Positions 6,481 to 14,079 of a DNA stretch of 15,490 nt are shown here, piece by piece. Made by a program: the position numbers and the translations under genes. The notes beneath the pieces were generated by a model. It worked only from the letters and a program-made list of their open reading frames with translations, did no database searches and was not told where the DNA came from. The number at the start of each line of letters is the position of its first letter. The first letter of the stretch is position 1. Origin of the DNA: Rhodospirillaceae bacterium (GTDB taxonomy: Bacteria; Pseudomonadota; Alphaproteobacteria; DSM-16000; Inquilinaceae); NCBI GenBank assembly GCA_020425485.1, contig JAGQRL010000017.1, forward strand, positions 1-15,490, read 5' to 3'.

Positions 6481-7428
6481 TCAATCACCCGCTGCGGATG
6501 GCACCTGCGCCGCGTCCGGTCCCGCCAGGGCGATGGCGTGGCGCACCAGCATTGCCCGCACCGCCCGGTCGGTCTCCGCCGCCGCCTCCGTCAGCCAGGC
6601 GGTGAAGCGGGCCACCGCCCAGCGTTCCGCCGGTGCCGTCACCGCCATGTCGTAGCTGCCCATGGCCGCGGCATCGCCGGCCGGGCAGATCAGCCCCTGG
6701 TCGAACGCGTCGAGCGCCATGGGAACGGAAATCAGGGCCGCCCCCAGCCCGGCGATGGCGGCACCCAGGGCTGCGTCGTCGATGTCCAGCCGATGGCCCA
6801 CGGTCAGGCGGCCCATGTCGAACCCGACGATGCGGCACCACGCCGGCCAGTCCCACCCGTCCAGCGTGGCGCCCAGCACCGGGTGCTGCCACCACGCCGC
6901 GCCGTCGCGCCCGGCCGCCAGGGCCGGCAGGGAGATGTCGGCGAACAGCGGTACCGCACCCGGCGCCCGGATGCCGGTGTCGGCACGGCGGTAGCGGATG
7001 GTCACGTCGGCATCGCTGCCGCCGCCGTCCGGCGTCTCATGGGTGGCCAGGCACAAGCGCAGGCCCGGATGGGCGGCGCGGAAGCGGCCCAGCCGCGGGA
7101 TCAGCCAGCGCGTGGAAAAGGTGATGGGGGCGGAGACCACGACCTCCGTCGCCTCCCGCTTCAGCCGCGCCACCGCCGCGGCCAGGCCATCCAGCGCCGG
7201 GCTCGCCGCGTCCAGCAGCAGGCGGCCGGCCGGGGTGAGCTGGATGGCGTTGTGGCTGCGCCGAAACAGCCCGGTGCCGAGATAGCCTTCCAGCCCCTGG
7301 ATCTGCCGGCTCACCGCCGCAGGCGTAACCCCGAGCGCTGCGGCGGCGCGGCGGATGCTGCCCAGCCGGGCCGCCGCCTCGAACGCGCGGATCGCCGCCA
7401 GCGGCAGGGTCGCGACCACGTTCTGCAT
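6481..7428 (-). CDS. LysR-family transcriptional regulator (GcvA-like)
   Basis: This 315-aa protein has the LysR layout. The N-terminal winged helix-turn-helix is at about 8-67 (LAAIRAFEAAARLGSIRRAA, then LGVTPAAVSRQIQGLE, and LFRRSHNAIQLTPAG). A linker helix follows, then a two-lobed effector-binding domain from about 95 (VVSAPITFSTRWLIPRLGRF). The motif order resembles the GcvA-like group that regulates single adjacent genes. It is divergent from the EamA transporter with a gap of about 100 nt, the classic LysR arrangement, so it probably controls that transporter and itself. The effector is unknown. The Shine-Dalgarno is weak (TTGAG just before the ATG at 7428). Confidence 0.92.
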   Translation of the reverse strand: MQNVVATLPLAAIRAFEAAARLGSIRRAAAALGVTPAAVSRQIQGLEGYLGTGLFRRSHNAIQLTPAGRLLLDAASPALDGLAAAVARLKREATEVVVSAPITFSTRWLIPRLGRFRAAHPGLRLCLATHETPDGGGSDADVTIRYRRADTGIRAPGAVPLFADISLPALAAGRDGAAWWQHPVLGATLDGWDWPAWCRIVGFDMGRLTVGHRLDIDDAALGAAIAGLGAALISVPMALDAFDQGLICPAGDAAAMGSYDMAVTAPAERWAVARFTAWLTEAAAETDRAVRAMLVRHAIALAGPDAAQVPSAAGD

Positions 7429-7535
7429 GATCTCAAGTCATTCCATGCCAACAAAGCCTGGCTCGCCAAGCGGCGTGCTTCGGCGCAAACGATACCAGGA
7501 GGAACCCGCCAGCCGCCACCCCAGTGCAAGCAACC
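7429..7535. promoter_or_regulatory. Divergent LysR/transporter regulatory region
   Basis: The spacer between the regulator and the transporter contains alternating half-sites: GCCA (7447-7450), TGGC (7459-7462) and GCCA (7465-7468). These give the dyads GCCA-N8-TGGC and TGGC-TC-GCCA and are candidates for the LysR protein's operator. A strong AGGAGGAA (7497-7504) lies on plus, further than usual from the transporter start. No convincing -35/-10 pair is visible. The operator role is inference. Confidence 0.3.
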
Positions 7536-8504
7536 ATGACCTCAGAGCATTCCAACACGCAGCTTGCCGCGGTCCTCTGGGTGACGCTCAGCACAGGGCT
7601 GTTCAGCCTCACCTTTGTGTCGGGCCGGTTGGCACCGCCGGAGGTGATGGCGCTGCACATCCTGTTCCTGCGCTATATCGGCGGGTTCGCGGTGGTCGGC
7701 ACGCTGGTGGCGATGCGCCGGCAGCCGGTGGGGCGCACCCGCCCGGCCCGCGTGGCCACCCATGCGCTGCGGACGATGTGCGGTGCTTCCGGCGGCATCT
7801 GCGCCATCGAGGCCGCCGCCCGCATGCCCATCGCCGATGCCACCGCCATCGGCATGCTGGACGGCCTGCTGATCGTGCTGCTGGGCATCGTGCTGCTGCG
7901 CGAGGTGGTGAGCGGCCGGCACTGGCTGGCCATCGCCGTATCGATCGTCGGCGGTGCGGTGGTGGTGGCGGGCCGCGGCGCCTTTGCGGAGCTGGATGCC
8001 GCCTATGCCGTGCCGGCGGGCCTTGCCTTTGCCGGGGCCGTGCTGATCGCGCTTGAGAGCATTCTGATCCGCGTGCTGGCGGTGTCCGAGCCGCTGCTCA
8101 ACGTGCTGTTCTTCGTCAACCTGTTCGGCATGCTGCTGCTGGCCGGCCCGGCACTCGCCACCTGGCCCGATATCGGTGCCGCCGGCCCCGGCGGGGCGGA
8201 TCCGGCAATCCTGGGGTTCCTCATCCTCGGGCCGATTTCCATCAGCGGCCAGTACTGCACGCTGCGCGGCTACCGTTTGGCGCCGGTCTCGGTGGTTGGC
8301 CCGGTGGGCTATAGCTGGATCGTGTTCGCCGCCCTGATCGGCCTGATCGGCTTTGCCGAGCTGCCGACCGCCACCACCGTTGCCGGCTCCGTCCTCATCG
8401 TCGCCGGCGGGGTGATGCTTGCCCGCCTGCCGGGCACGCCGGCCGCCGCCCCGCTGCCGCTGCCGGCGGCCACAGACGTGGCAGCGGCAGAAGCCGAGAC
8501 CTGA
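7536..8504 (+). CDS. EamA/DMT-family transporter
   Basis: This protein of about 322 aa has two EamA repeats of five membrane helices each, typical of drug/metabolite transporter family permeases of the inner membrane. The first repeat runs from LAAVLWVTLSTGLFSLTF to about residue 145 (SIVGGAVVVAG), the second from about 160 (AGLAFAGAVLIALESILI) to about 298 (TVAGSVLIVAGGVMLA). The Ala/Pro-rich C-terminal tail of about 25 residues is probably cytoplasmic. The substrate is unknown; members export metabolites or amino acids. I place the start at the ATG 7536. A GTG at 7524 is also in frame and lies closer to AGGAGGAA (7497-7504), although still 19 nt away, so the start is uncertain. Likely regulated by the divergent LysR protein. 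Confidence 0.9.
   Translation: MTSEHSNTQLAAVLWVTLSTGLFSLTFVSGRLAPPEVMALHILFLRYIGGFAVVGTLVAMRRQPVGRTRPARVATHALRTMCGASGGICAIEAAARMPIADATAIGMLDGLLIVLLGIVLLREVVSGRHWLAIAVSIVGGAVVVAGRGAFAELDAAYAVPAGLAFAGAVLIALESILIRVLAVSEPLLNVLFFVNLFGMLLLAGPALATWPDIGAAGPGGADPAILGFLILGPISISGQYCTLRGYRLAPVSVVGPVGYSWIVFAALIGLIGFAELPTATTVAGSVLIVAGGVMLARLPGTPAAAPLPLPAATDVAAAEAET
8454..8490. repeat. Perfect 11-bp inverted repeat at the transporter 3' end
   Basis: CTGCCGCTGCC (8454-8464) and GGCAGCGGCAG (8480-8490) are exact reverse complements with a 15-nt loop. They lie inside the last codons of the EamA gene and just beyond the stop of the convergent small-protein gene. It may act as a two-way transcription end structure, but no U tract follows on either side. 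It could also reflect Ala/Pro codon composition. Confidence 0.55.
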
Positions 8505-8511
8505 CGCGGCC

Positions 8512-8805
8512 TCAGCGCCGGGTCACGGCGTCGCGGATTTCTTCCAGCAGGGCCGTCTGCCGCTCCAGGGCGGCCAGCATGGCCTCGCGCATCGCCTGGG
8601 CCTGGGTGAACTGCTCGATCCGCTTCGCCAGAATCTCCGCCTGCTGGCGGCGCACGAACTCCTGCTGGCGGCGCAGTTGCCAGCGGCTGGCCATGACGAC
8701 GAACGGCACCAGAACCAGCACCACGATCGCCGTCAGCCCCAGCAGCACAGTGGTATCCGACATCGTGGCGTACAGCCCCGTCACGGCAGGCGCAGACCCC
8801 GCCAT
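8512..8805 (-). CDS. Small single-pass membrane protein with coiled coil
   Basis: I do not recognise this 97-aa protein. One membrane helix is clear at about residues 19-39 (VLLGLTAIVVLVLVPFVVMA). It is followed by a charged RWQLRRQQEF boundary and a Gln/Arg/Glu-rich helix to the C-terminus with coiled-coil character (about 41-95). The positive residues after the helix suggest the C-terminal part is cytoplasmic. The ATG at 8805 is preceded by AGGACGG about 8 nt upstream; a second ATG at 8763 is less well placed. It starts 13 nt after the stop of the lipoprotein gene, so the two are very likely co-expressed and possibly coupled in translation. Function unknown. Confidence 0.8.
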   Translation of the reverse strand: MAGSAPAVTGLYATMSDTTVLLGLTAIVVLVLVPFVVMASRWQLRRQQEFVRRQQAEILAKRIEQFTQAQAMREAMLAALERQTALLEEIRDAVTRR

Positions 8806-8818
8806 AGTTTGAACCGTC

Positions 8819-9400
8819 CTAGCTGCACAGCTCGTAGGTGTCGCGGTAGCGCTCCACGGCCAGGTCGAGGATCCGCTCCAGCTCGTCCGGGCTCGCCTCG
8901 GCCAGCCGATAGAACCGCTCGCGCTGGGCCTGGCAGTAGCGCGATGCGCTGACCGAGGTCACCAGCAGCGCTTCGGCATTGGCCAGCTCGGTCTGGTAGG
9001 TGTCGAACAGGCGGCTGGAATTGCCCGGCCGGTAGCGCGCCAGATAGGCGCCGATGAGGTTCTGGGTCTCGCGCAGGCGCTGGGCGTTGTCGACGGTGAA
9101 CTGCTGGTAGGTGCCGAACACGTCCTCGTCGGCGTTGTAGGCCCGGCGGCAGGTCAGCCCCGTCACCATCATGGCGGTGCGGAAGGCGATGAACTGCTCC
9201 GCGGTGATCTCCCGATCGGTGACGCAGCCGCCCCCTTCGGTGATGTGCGGCTGGAACTCGGCCAGATCCGGGAACAGGGAGTCGCCGGAGCGCGGCGGCT
9301 GCGGAACATTGGACACCGGGAGGACGCTGGTATTGCTGCCCTCGCTCATACAGCCTGCCAACATCAATGACAGAACGATCGCCGCCACAACGGCCTTCAT
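8819..9400 (-). CDS. Hypothetical cysteine-containing lipoprotein
   Basis: This 193-aa protein begins with a lipoprotein signal (MKAVVAAIVLSLMLAGC); the lipobox LAGC places the lipidated Cys at 17. A Pro/Ser-rich linker follows to about residue 45, then a mostly helical domain with four further cysteines (59, 84, 156, 192) that could form two disulfides in the periplasm. No catalytic motif or known family is recognised. The residue after the lipidated Cys is Met, not Asp, so outer-membrane sorting is possible but unproven. GAGAGGGAATC just before the ATG at 9400 is a good ribosome-binding site. It is the first gene of a two-gene unit with the small membrane protein. Confidence 0.8.
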   Translation of the reverse strand: MKAVVAAIVLSLMLAGCMSEGSNTSVLPVSNVPQPPRSGDSLFPDLAEFQPHITEGGGCVTDREITAEQFIAFRTAMMVTGLTCRRAYNADEDVFGTYQQFTVDNAQRLRETQNLIGAYLARYRPGNSSRLFDTYQTELANAEALLVTSVSASRYCQAQRERFYRLAEASPDELERILDLAVERYRDTYELCS

Positions 9401-9422
9401 GATTCCCTCTCGCGCGGTATGG

Positions 9423-9450
9423 ATTATCTTGCCGCCGGCTTATACCAGAA
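9423..9450 (-). promoter_or_regulatory. Candidate promoter of the lipoprotein unit
   Basis: On the minus strand TTCTGG (9445-9450) and GATAAT (9423-9428) are 16 nt apart, about 25 nt upstream of the lipoprotein start. The -10 is good and the -35 matches at only three positions. Confidence 0.3.
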
Positions 9451-9639
9451 TCCGGCGCGGAGGGAAGCCATTGGGACCGACCCGGCGGCCAGCCGCGGCC
9501 TGCGTGCAGGGCTTACGTACCTAACCATCCCCGGCGGCGGCGATTCGACCGGTCCGGCCCTGTCCCACCCCGGCACCCGGACGTTTACGATCCCTCGGGC
9601 CTGCCCGGCCACGGCGCTTCAGGTTTGCGCCACCGGCCC
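9451..9639. other. Intergenic region without recognised gene
   Basis: GC-rich spacer between the methyltransferase stop and the lipoprotein leader. I see no tRNA, no convincing small gene and no terminator-like hairpin with a U tract here. Open frames crossing it have no recognisable protein features. Confidence 0.5.
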
Positions 9640-10482
9640 TCACCTCCGGGCAGTCACCACCACCGGCAGCCGGCCGGGCCGCGGCACCCCGTCCACCCAG
9701 GTCTTCAGGAAATCGTCCAGATCGGGCGCATAGGTGGACGACCGCACAGTGAGCGCCCTGGCTTCTTCCGCCAGGCTTTTCGCGCGGGCCGCCAATACGG
9801 TCCGCTCCGCTTCCGACCAGTCGGTCTGCACATGGTGGAGCGTCAGGCCGGATGCCGCCAGCGTCTCCCGCGCGCGGTCCACCATCACCTTGCGCGCCGC
9901 CGGCACCACCAGCCGGCCCCACACCAGCGTGCCGCCCGGGCGCACCAGGGTGGCCAGGAAGTCCAGCGTCACCTCCAGCGCGCCGTAGACCGGCCCCACC
10001 CCCAGCGCCAGCACCAGATCGGCCGGCCGCATCCACGGGCCGGGGGCGGTGATGTCGTCCACCAGGAAGGTGCAGCGTTCGCCGAAGGCGGTGCCGATGG
10101 CCGCACGGCGGGCGGATTCGATGAAGGGCGCATGGGCATCGACACCGGTAACGAACACCGGCGCCCGTTCGGCAATGCGCCGGGCGATGCCGCCCTTGCC
10201 GCAGCCCAGGTCGAGCACCGCGTGGCCCGGTGCGAGCAGGGGTTCCAGGCGGTCCACCAACGGGCCGGCCGGCAGGAAGAACTCGCTGATCGGCCGGACG
10301 ATGCGGCTCAGCAGCGGCAGCAGGCGCATGGGCACGGCCATGGAGCGCGCCACCATGGAGGCGGCCCCCGGCAACGCCAGCGCCGTTGGCCCCGGCATCG
10401 GGGGGACCGGTGCGCCGCGCGACACCGCCGCATCGCGGCGCTGCTCGTCGGCCCATCTGCGCAGACCCGTGGGCTCGGTCAT
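9640..10482 (-). CDS. Class I SAM-dependent methyltransferase
   Basis: This 280-aa protein has a Rossmann-type SAM-binding core. Motif I is VLDLGCGKGG at 89-98, the acidic ribose-binding residue is Asp115 (VTGVDAHAPF), an adenine-contacting DD is at 142-143, and the post-motif RPGGTLVWGR is at 181-190. The N-terminal 60 residues are a polar, Pro/Arg-rich extension. The substrate cannot be read from sequence; both small-molecule and lipid methylases look like this. The start at 10482 has no clear Shine-Dalgarno, and a later ATG at 10398 is no better, so the N-terminus is uncertain. It lies downstream of the BI-1 gene on the same strand but behind strong hairpins, so it is probably a separate transcript. 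Confidence 0.85.
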   Translation of the reverse strand: MTEPTGLRRWADEQRRDAAVSRGAPVPPMPGPTALALPGAASMVARSMAVPMRLLPLLSRIVRPISEFFLPAGPLVDRLEPLLAPGHAVLDLGCGKGGIARRIAERAPVFVTGVDAHAPFIESARRAAIGTAFGERCTFLVDDITAPGPWMRPADLVLALGVGPVYGALEVTLDFLATLVRPGGTLVWGRLVVPAARKVMVDRARETLAASGLTLHHVQTDWSEAERTVLAARAKSLAEEARALTVRSSTYAPDLDDFLKTWVDGVPRPGRLPVVVTARR

Positions 10483-10523
10483 GGGGAAGTGTACTGCTGC
10501 TGGCGTCGTTGAAGGGCGGACCA

Positions 10524-10542
10524 GGTGCCGAAGACCGGCACC
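10524..10542 (-). other. Hairpin in the methyltransferase leader
   Basis: GGTGCCG (10524-10530) and CGGCACC (10536-10542) form a perfect 7-bp stem with a 5-nt loop, 41 nt upstream of the methyltransferase start. There is no U tract, so it may be a leader structure rather than a terminator. Confidence 0.4.
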
Positions 10543-10584
10543 CGCTACTGTTTCATCAACTGGCCGCCTTGGCCAGAAATGACG

Positions 10585-10643
10585 AAGCCCGGCGGAGCGA
10601 TCCGCCGGGCTTGCCGCCGCATCCGAGGGGACCCGGATGCGGC
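10585..10643. terminator. Tandem terminator hairpins downstream of the BI-1 gene
   Basis: Two perfect stems lie next to each other. AAGCCCGGCGGA (10585-10596) pairs with TCCGCCGGGCTT (10601-10612) around a GCGA loop. GCCGCATCCG (10616-10625) pairs with CGGATGCGGC (10634-10643). On plus the second stem is followed by TTTT; on minus the first is followed by TTCGTCATTT. They begin 20 nt after the BI-1 stop codon, so they most likely end that minus-strand transcript, and they may work in both directions. Confidence 0.75.
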
Positions 10644-10662
10644 TTTTCGAGCACCGCTCCGG

Positions 10663-11430
10663 CTACTGCCGGTTGCCGAGGATCATCAGCAGGAACTGGA
10701 GCAGGTTGATGAAGTTGATGTAGAGCGCCAGGGCCGACCACACGGCCGCCTTGGTCTCCATCTCGCGCGAGCCGAAGCCGGCCACGTACGCGTCCTTGAT
10801 CCGCTGGGTGTCGTACGCGATCAGGCCGGAGAAGATCAGCACGCCGGCCGCCGAGATCACGAAGCTCAGCATGGAGCTGGCGAGGAACATGTTCACCACC
10901 GCCGCCACCAGCAGGCCGATCAGGCCCATGATGAGGAAGCTGCCCATCGCCGACAGGTTGCGCTTGGTGGTGTAGCCGTAGAGGCTCAGCCCACCGAAGG
11001 CCGCCGCGGTGATGAAGAACACCCGCACCACGCTTTCGCCGGTGTAGGCGAACAGCAGGATGGACAGGCTGACGCCCTGCAGCGCCACGAACAGCCAGTA
11101 CATCGCCTGGGTGGTGCCGGCGCTCCAGTTGCGGCCGGCGAAGGAGGCGATCAGCAGCACGCCCAAGGGCGCGAACATGCCGATCATGCCCAGTGCCGTC
11201 GGCGAATAGGCGACGTTGCCGGACATGGTGTAGCCGATGGGGGTGTAGAACACCTGCGTCACGGCCGGCACATTGGCGATCACCCACGCGATCAGGCCGC
11301 TGATCGCCAGGCCCGTGGCCATGTAGTTGTAGACCCGGAGCATATAAGCGCGGAGGCCCGCATCGACCTCCGCCCGGTCGATCGCCCCGGCATAGGCCGA
11401 CCGGAAATGGTTCTGTGGACCGTTCACCAT
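10663..11430 (-). CDS. Bax inhibitor-1 / YccA family membrane protein
   Basis: This 255-aa protein has seven predicted membrane helices from about residue 38 to 253. The signature motifs are RAYMLRVYNYMATGLAISG (27-45), GFGSREMETKAAVWSALALY (218-237) and AYDTQRIKDAY (205-215). It belongs to the BI-1/TMBIM family of inner-membrane proteins, to which YbhL and the calcium-leak channel YetJ belong. Asp207 matches one residue of the YetJ aspartate pair; the second position appears to be Asn239 (LYINFINLL), judged by eye. I chose the ATG at 11430 because GAGGG sits 6 nt upstream and the conserved region follows; a TTG at 11496 would only add a poor extension. Monocistronic, with its own promoter candidate upstream and strong terminators downstream. 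Confidence 0.92.
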   Translation of the reverse strand: MVNGPQNHFRSAYAGAIDRAEVDAGLRAYMLRVYNYMATGLAISGLIAWVIANVPAVTQVFYTPIGYTMSGNVAYSPTALGMIGMFAPLGVLLIASFAGRNWSAGTTQAMYWLFVALQGVSLSILLFAYTGESVVRVFFITAAAFGGLSLYGYTTKRNLSAMGSFLIMGLIGLLVAAVVNMFLASSMLSFVISAAGVLIFSGLIAYDTQRIKDAYVAGFGSREMETKAAVWSALALYINFINLLQFLLMILGNRQ

Positions 11431-11467
11431 AGTGCCCTCACAAGTCTGATAACGCGGATCTGCCGTG

Positions 11468-11496
11468 CATATTGGCTGACTGGCGGGCCAGTTCAA
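11468..11496 (-). promoter_or_regulatory. Candidate promoter with dyad for the BI-1 gene
   Basis: On minus, TTGAAC (11491-11496) and AATATG (11468-11473) are exactly 17 nt apart, about 40 nt upstream of the start codon. The spacer holds a dyad, ACTGG-CGGG-CCAGT (11479-11492), which could be an operator. The hexamer matches are moderate. Confidence 0.35.
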
Positions 11497-11553
11497 GCCG
11501 TAACGGATGGCGCGGAAGGCCGCAGTGTGCCCCGCAGAGGCGGACCCGCAGCC

Positions 11554-14079
11554 TCACTCGTTGCGCAGCAATGGGGCAGATTTCTGTCCCAGGGCGTGCC
11601 AGGTGCCGGCAAAGCCCAGCGCCAGGGTAACCAGCGTGGCCAAAACCACCACCATCGCCACCGGTGCGGGCGGGAACATCCAGGCGATATCCATCACGAA
11701 GGTCAGCACCGCCCAGGCCGCCAGCGTGCCCAGCAGTGCTGCGATGGCCGCCGTCAGCGCGCCCAGCAGGCCGTATTCCACAAGGAAGGTGCCGAGCACC
11801 CGCCAGCGGGTCGCCCCCAGCACCTTCAGCACCACGGCATCGTAGACGCGGCGGCGGTGGCCGGCGGCCACTGCGCCGGCCAGCACCAGGGTGCCGGCGG
11901 CGAGCGTGACGACGGCGATGGTACGCACCGCCGCACCGATTTGCTCCAGCACCGCGTTCACCGTGTCCAGCGCGTCGCGCACCCGCACCACGGTGATGTT
12001 GGGGAACGCCTCGGCGACGGCGCGCTGCAGCCCCGCCTCCTCCGCTGCGTCCACCATCACGCTGGCGAGGTAGGTGTGCGGCGCGTGCACCAGCGGTTCG
12101 GGCGAGAACACCAGGGTGTAGTTGAAGCGCATGTTCTGCCAGTCGATGTCGCGCACGCTGGCGATTTCCGCCTCGATGGGCCGGCCGAGCACGTTGATGG
12201 TGAGCCGGTCGCCGACGCCGATGCCGAACGCGTCGGCCACGTCGGCATAGACGGAAACCAGCGGCGGCCCGGCATAGTCCTCCGCCCACCAGGCACCGGA
12301 GGTGACGATGTGCTCCGGCCGCTGGGTGGCGGTGTAGGTGACACCGCGGTCGCCGTTCAGCACCCAGGCGTGGTCGGGGTTCACCACCGCATCGGCCGCC
12401 GGGGCACCGTTCACCTGCTCGATGCGGCCGCGCATGTTGGGCACGCGGTCGAGCGCGCCGGTGCCGGGCCAGCCCGCCACCAGGTCGGCGAAGGGCTCGA
12501 TCTGGTCGGGCTGGATGTCGACGAAGAACAGGGCGGGCGCATCGGCCGGAATGGTCTCGCGCACCTGGCGCGACATGTTGGCTTCGATCAGCACGATGGC
12601 CACCAGCACGGTGAGGCCGAGGCCGAGCGACAGCACCACGTCGCCGGTCGGTGCTCCCGGCCGGCACAGATTGGCCAGCGCCAGGCGCAGCCCCGGCCGG
12701 CGCGGGCGGCCGGCGCGCCGGGCCGCGGCGATGACCAGCCAGGCGGCGACGCGGAACAGGGCGACGGCGGCGAGTGCGCCGCCAACGAACCAGGCGGCGA
12801 ACACCGGCTGGTCGGCGGTGGCGATCACCAGGCCGGCCAGCAGCACGGCGAGACCCGTTATGGCGAGGGCGAAGCGCAGCGGCGGCCGCCCGTGGTCGCC
12901 CGCCACCAGGTCGCGGAACAGCCCGGCGGCCGGCACGTCGCGTGCCCGCGCCAGGGGCCAGATGGAGAAGACCAGCGCGATCAGCACGCCGAAGCCGGCG
13001 GCGGCAGCCAGCGCACTGGGGTAGACGCCCAACTCCACCGAGACCGGCAGCAGCCCGGCGATCACCCCGCCCAGCGCCACCGGGGCAAGCCCGCCGACGA
13101 TGAGGCCGATGACGATGCCGATGGCGGACAGTGCCAGCACCTGGGCCAGATAGGTTTGGAAGACCAGGGCGCTCGGCGCCCCCAGCGTCTTCAGCGTGCC
13201 GATGGTGGCGATCTTGCCGTCCATATAGGCCTTGATGGCGTTGCCGACGCCGACACCGCCCACCAGCAGGGCCGTCAGCCCCACCAGGGTGAGGAACATG
13301 GCCAGCCGTTCGATGGTGCGGCGGAGCTGGGGGGCGGCATCCGACAGGTCGCGCAGGCGCCAGCCGGCCTCCGGGAAGCGCTCCTGCAGGTCTTCGCGGT
13401 AGGCCGCGGCGGCGCTGCCCTCAGGCAGGCGCATGCGGTAGTGGTGGGCGATCATGGCGCCTGGACGCACCAGGCCGGTGGCATCCAGGGCTGCATCGGC
13501 GATCATCAGGCGCGGCCCGAAGGCGATGGCGGTGCCGCCCGCCCGGTCCGGCTCATGGGCGATGGTTGCGCGGATCTCGAACTCCTCGTCGCCCACCTGC
13601 AGGCGGTCGCCCACCGCCAGTTCCAGCCGGTCGAGGATGGAGTTTTCCAGGGCGGCCCCCCACACGCCGTCCACTTGCGCCAGGGCGTCCGCCAGGGGCA
13701 GCCCGCCCTCCAGCTCCACCGTGCCGTAGAGGGGATAGCGGCCGTCCACCGCCTTCAGTTCCACCAGCAGGGGATCGCCGGTATCCACCCGGCGGGCGTT
13801 GGCGCGCATCTCCCGGCTGGTGGACACCGTGGCGGTGTCGCCGATATAGGCGCGCACCTCCGGCGCCACTTCGGCGTAGCGGATCATGCCGGCGACATCG
13901 CCGCCGAGGATGGCCGCACCGTCCCGTTCCAGCCCGTCCAGGATGCCGCCGGACACCGTCTGCACGCCGGCGATGGCGGCGACGCCAAGGGCCAGGCAGG
14001 CGATGAACACGCGGAAGCCGCGCAGGCCGCCGCGCAGCTCCCGGCGGGCCAGCCGCAGCGCCTGGGCCTGCACGATCAT
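11554..14079 (-). CDS. ybbP: ABC transporter permease, YbbP/FtsX-like
   Basis: This 841-aa membrane protein has two FtsX-type permease modules. The first membrane helix is at about 23-42, followed by a periplasmic MacB-like domain (about 45-255). Helices follow at about 258-280, 308-345 and 355-375, then a central group at about 403-452 and a helix at about 481-500. A second periplasmic domain covers about 505-715, and the final helices lie at about 718-740, 762-800 and 806-826. Coupling segments such as KIATIGTLKTLGAP (289-302) and VYDAVVLKVLGATRW (745-759) match the FtsX family. This is the layout of the E. coli YbbP group, partner of YbbA, with an envelope role not firmly established. Its ATG overlaps the ybbA stop by 4 nt (ATGA), so the two are translationally coupled. 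Confidence 0.92.
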   Translation of the reverse strand: MIVQAQALRLARRELRGGLRGFRVFIACLALGVAAIAGVQTVSGGILDGLERDGAAILGGDVAGMIRYAEVAPEVRAYIGDTATVSTSREMRANARRVDTGDPLLVELKAVDGRYPLYGTVELEGGLPLADALAQVDGVWGAALENSILDRLELAVGDRLQVGDEEFEIRATIAHEPDRAGGTAIAFGPRLMIADAALDATGLVRPGAMIAHHYRMRLPEGSAAAAYREDLQERFPEAGWRLRDLSDAAPQLRRTIERLAMFLTLVGLTALLVGGVGVGNAIKAYMDGKIATIGTLKTLGAPSALVFQTYLAQVLALSAIGIVIGLIVGGLAPVALGGVIAGLLPVSVELGVYPSALAAAAGFGVLIALVFSIWPLARARDVPAAGLFRDLVAGDHGRPPLRFALAITGLAVLLAGLVIATADQPVFAAWFVGGALAAVALFRVAAWLVIAAARRAGRPRRPGLRLALANLCRPGAPTGDVVLSLGLGLTVLVAIVLIEANMSRQVRETIPADAPALFFVDIQPDQIEPFADLVAGWPGTGALDRVPNMRGRIEQVNGAPAADAVVNPDHAWVLNGDRGVTYTATQRPEHIVTSGAWWAEDYAGPPLVSVYADVADAFGIGVGDRLTINVLGRPIEAEIASVRDIDWQNMRFNYTLVFSPEPLVHAPHTYLASVMVDAAEEAGLQRAVAEAFPNITVVRVRDALDTVNAVLEQIGAAVRTIAVVTLAAGTLVLAGAVAAGHRRRVYDAVVLKVLGATRWRVLGTFLVEYGLLGALTAAIAALLGTLAAWAVLTFVMDIAWMFPPAPVAMVVVLATLVTLALGFAGTWHALGQKSAPLLRNE

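Noticed and set aside
9419..9733. A 104-codon open frame on plus in the spacer before the methyltransferase
   Set aside because: It runs into the methyltransferase gene in antisense, is rich in Pro/Arg/Thr and has no recognisable domain.
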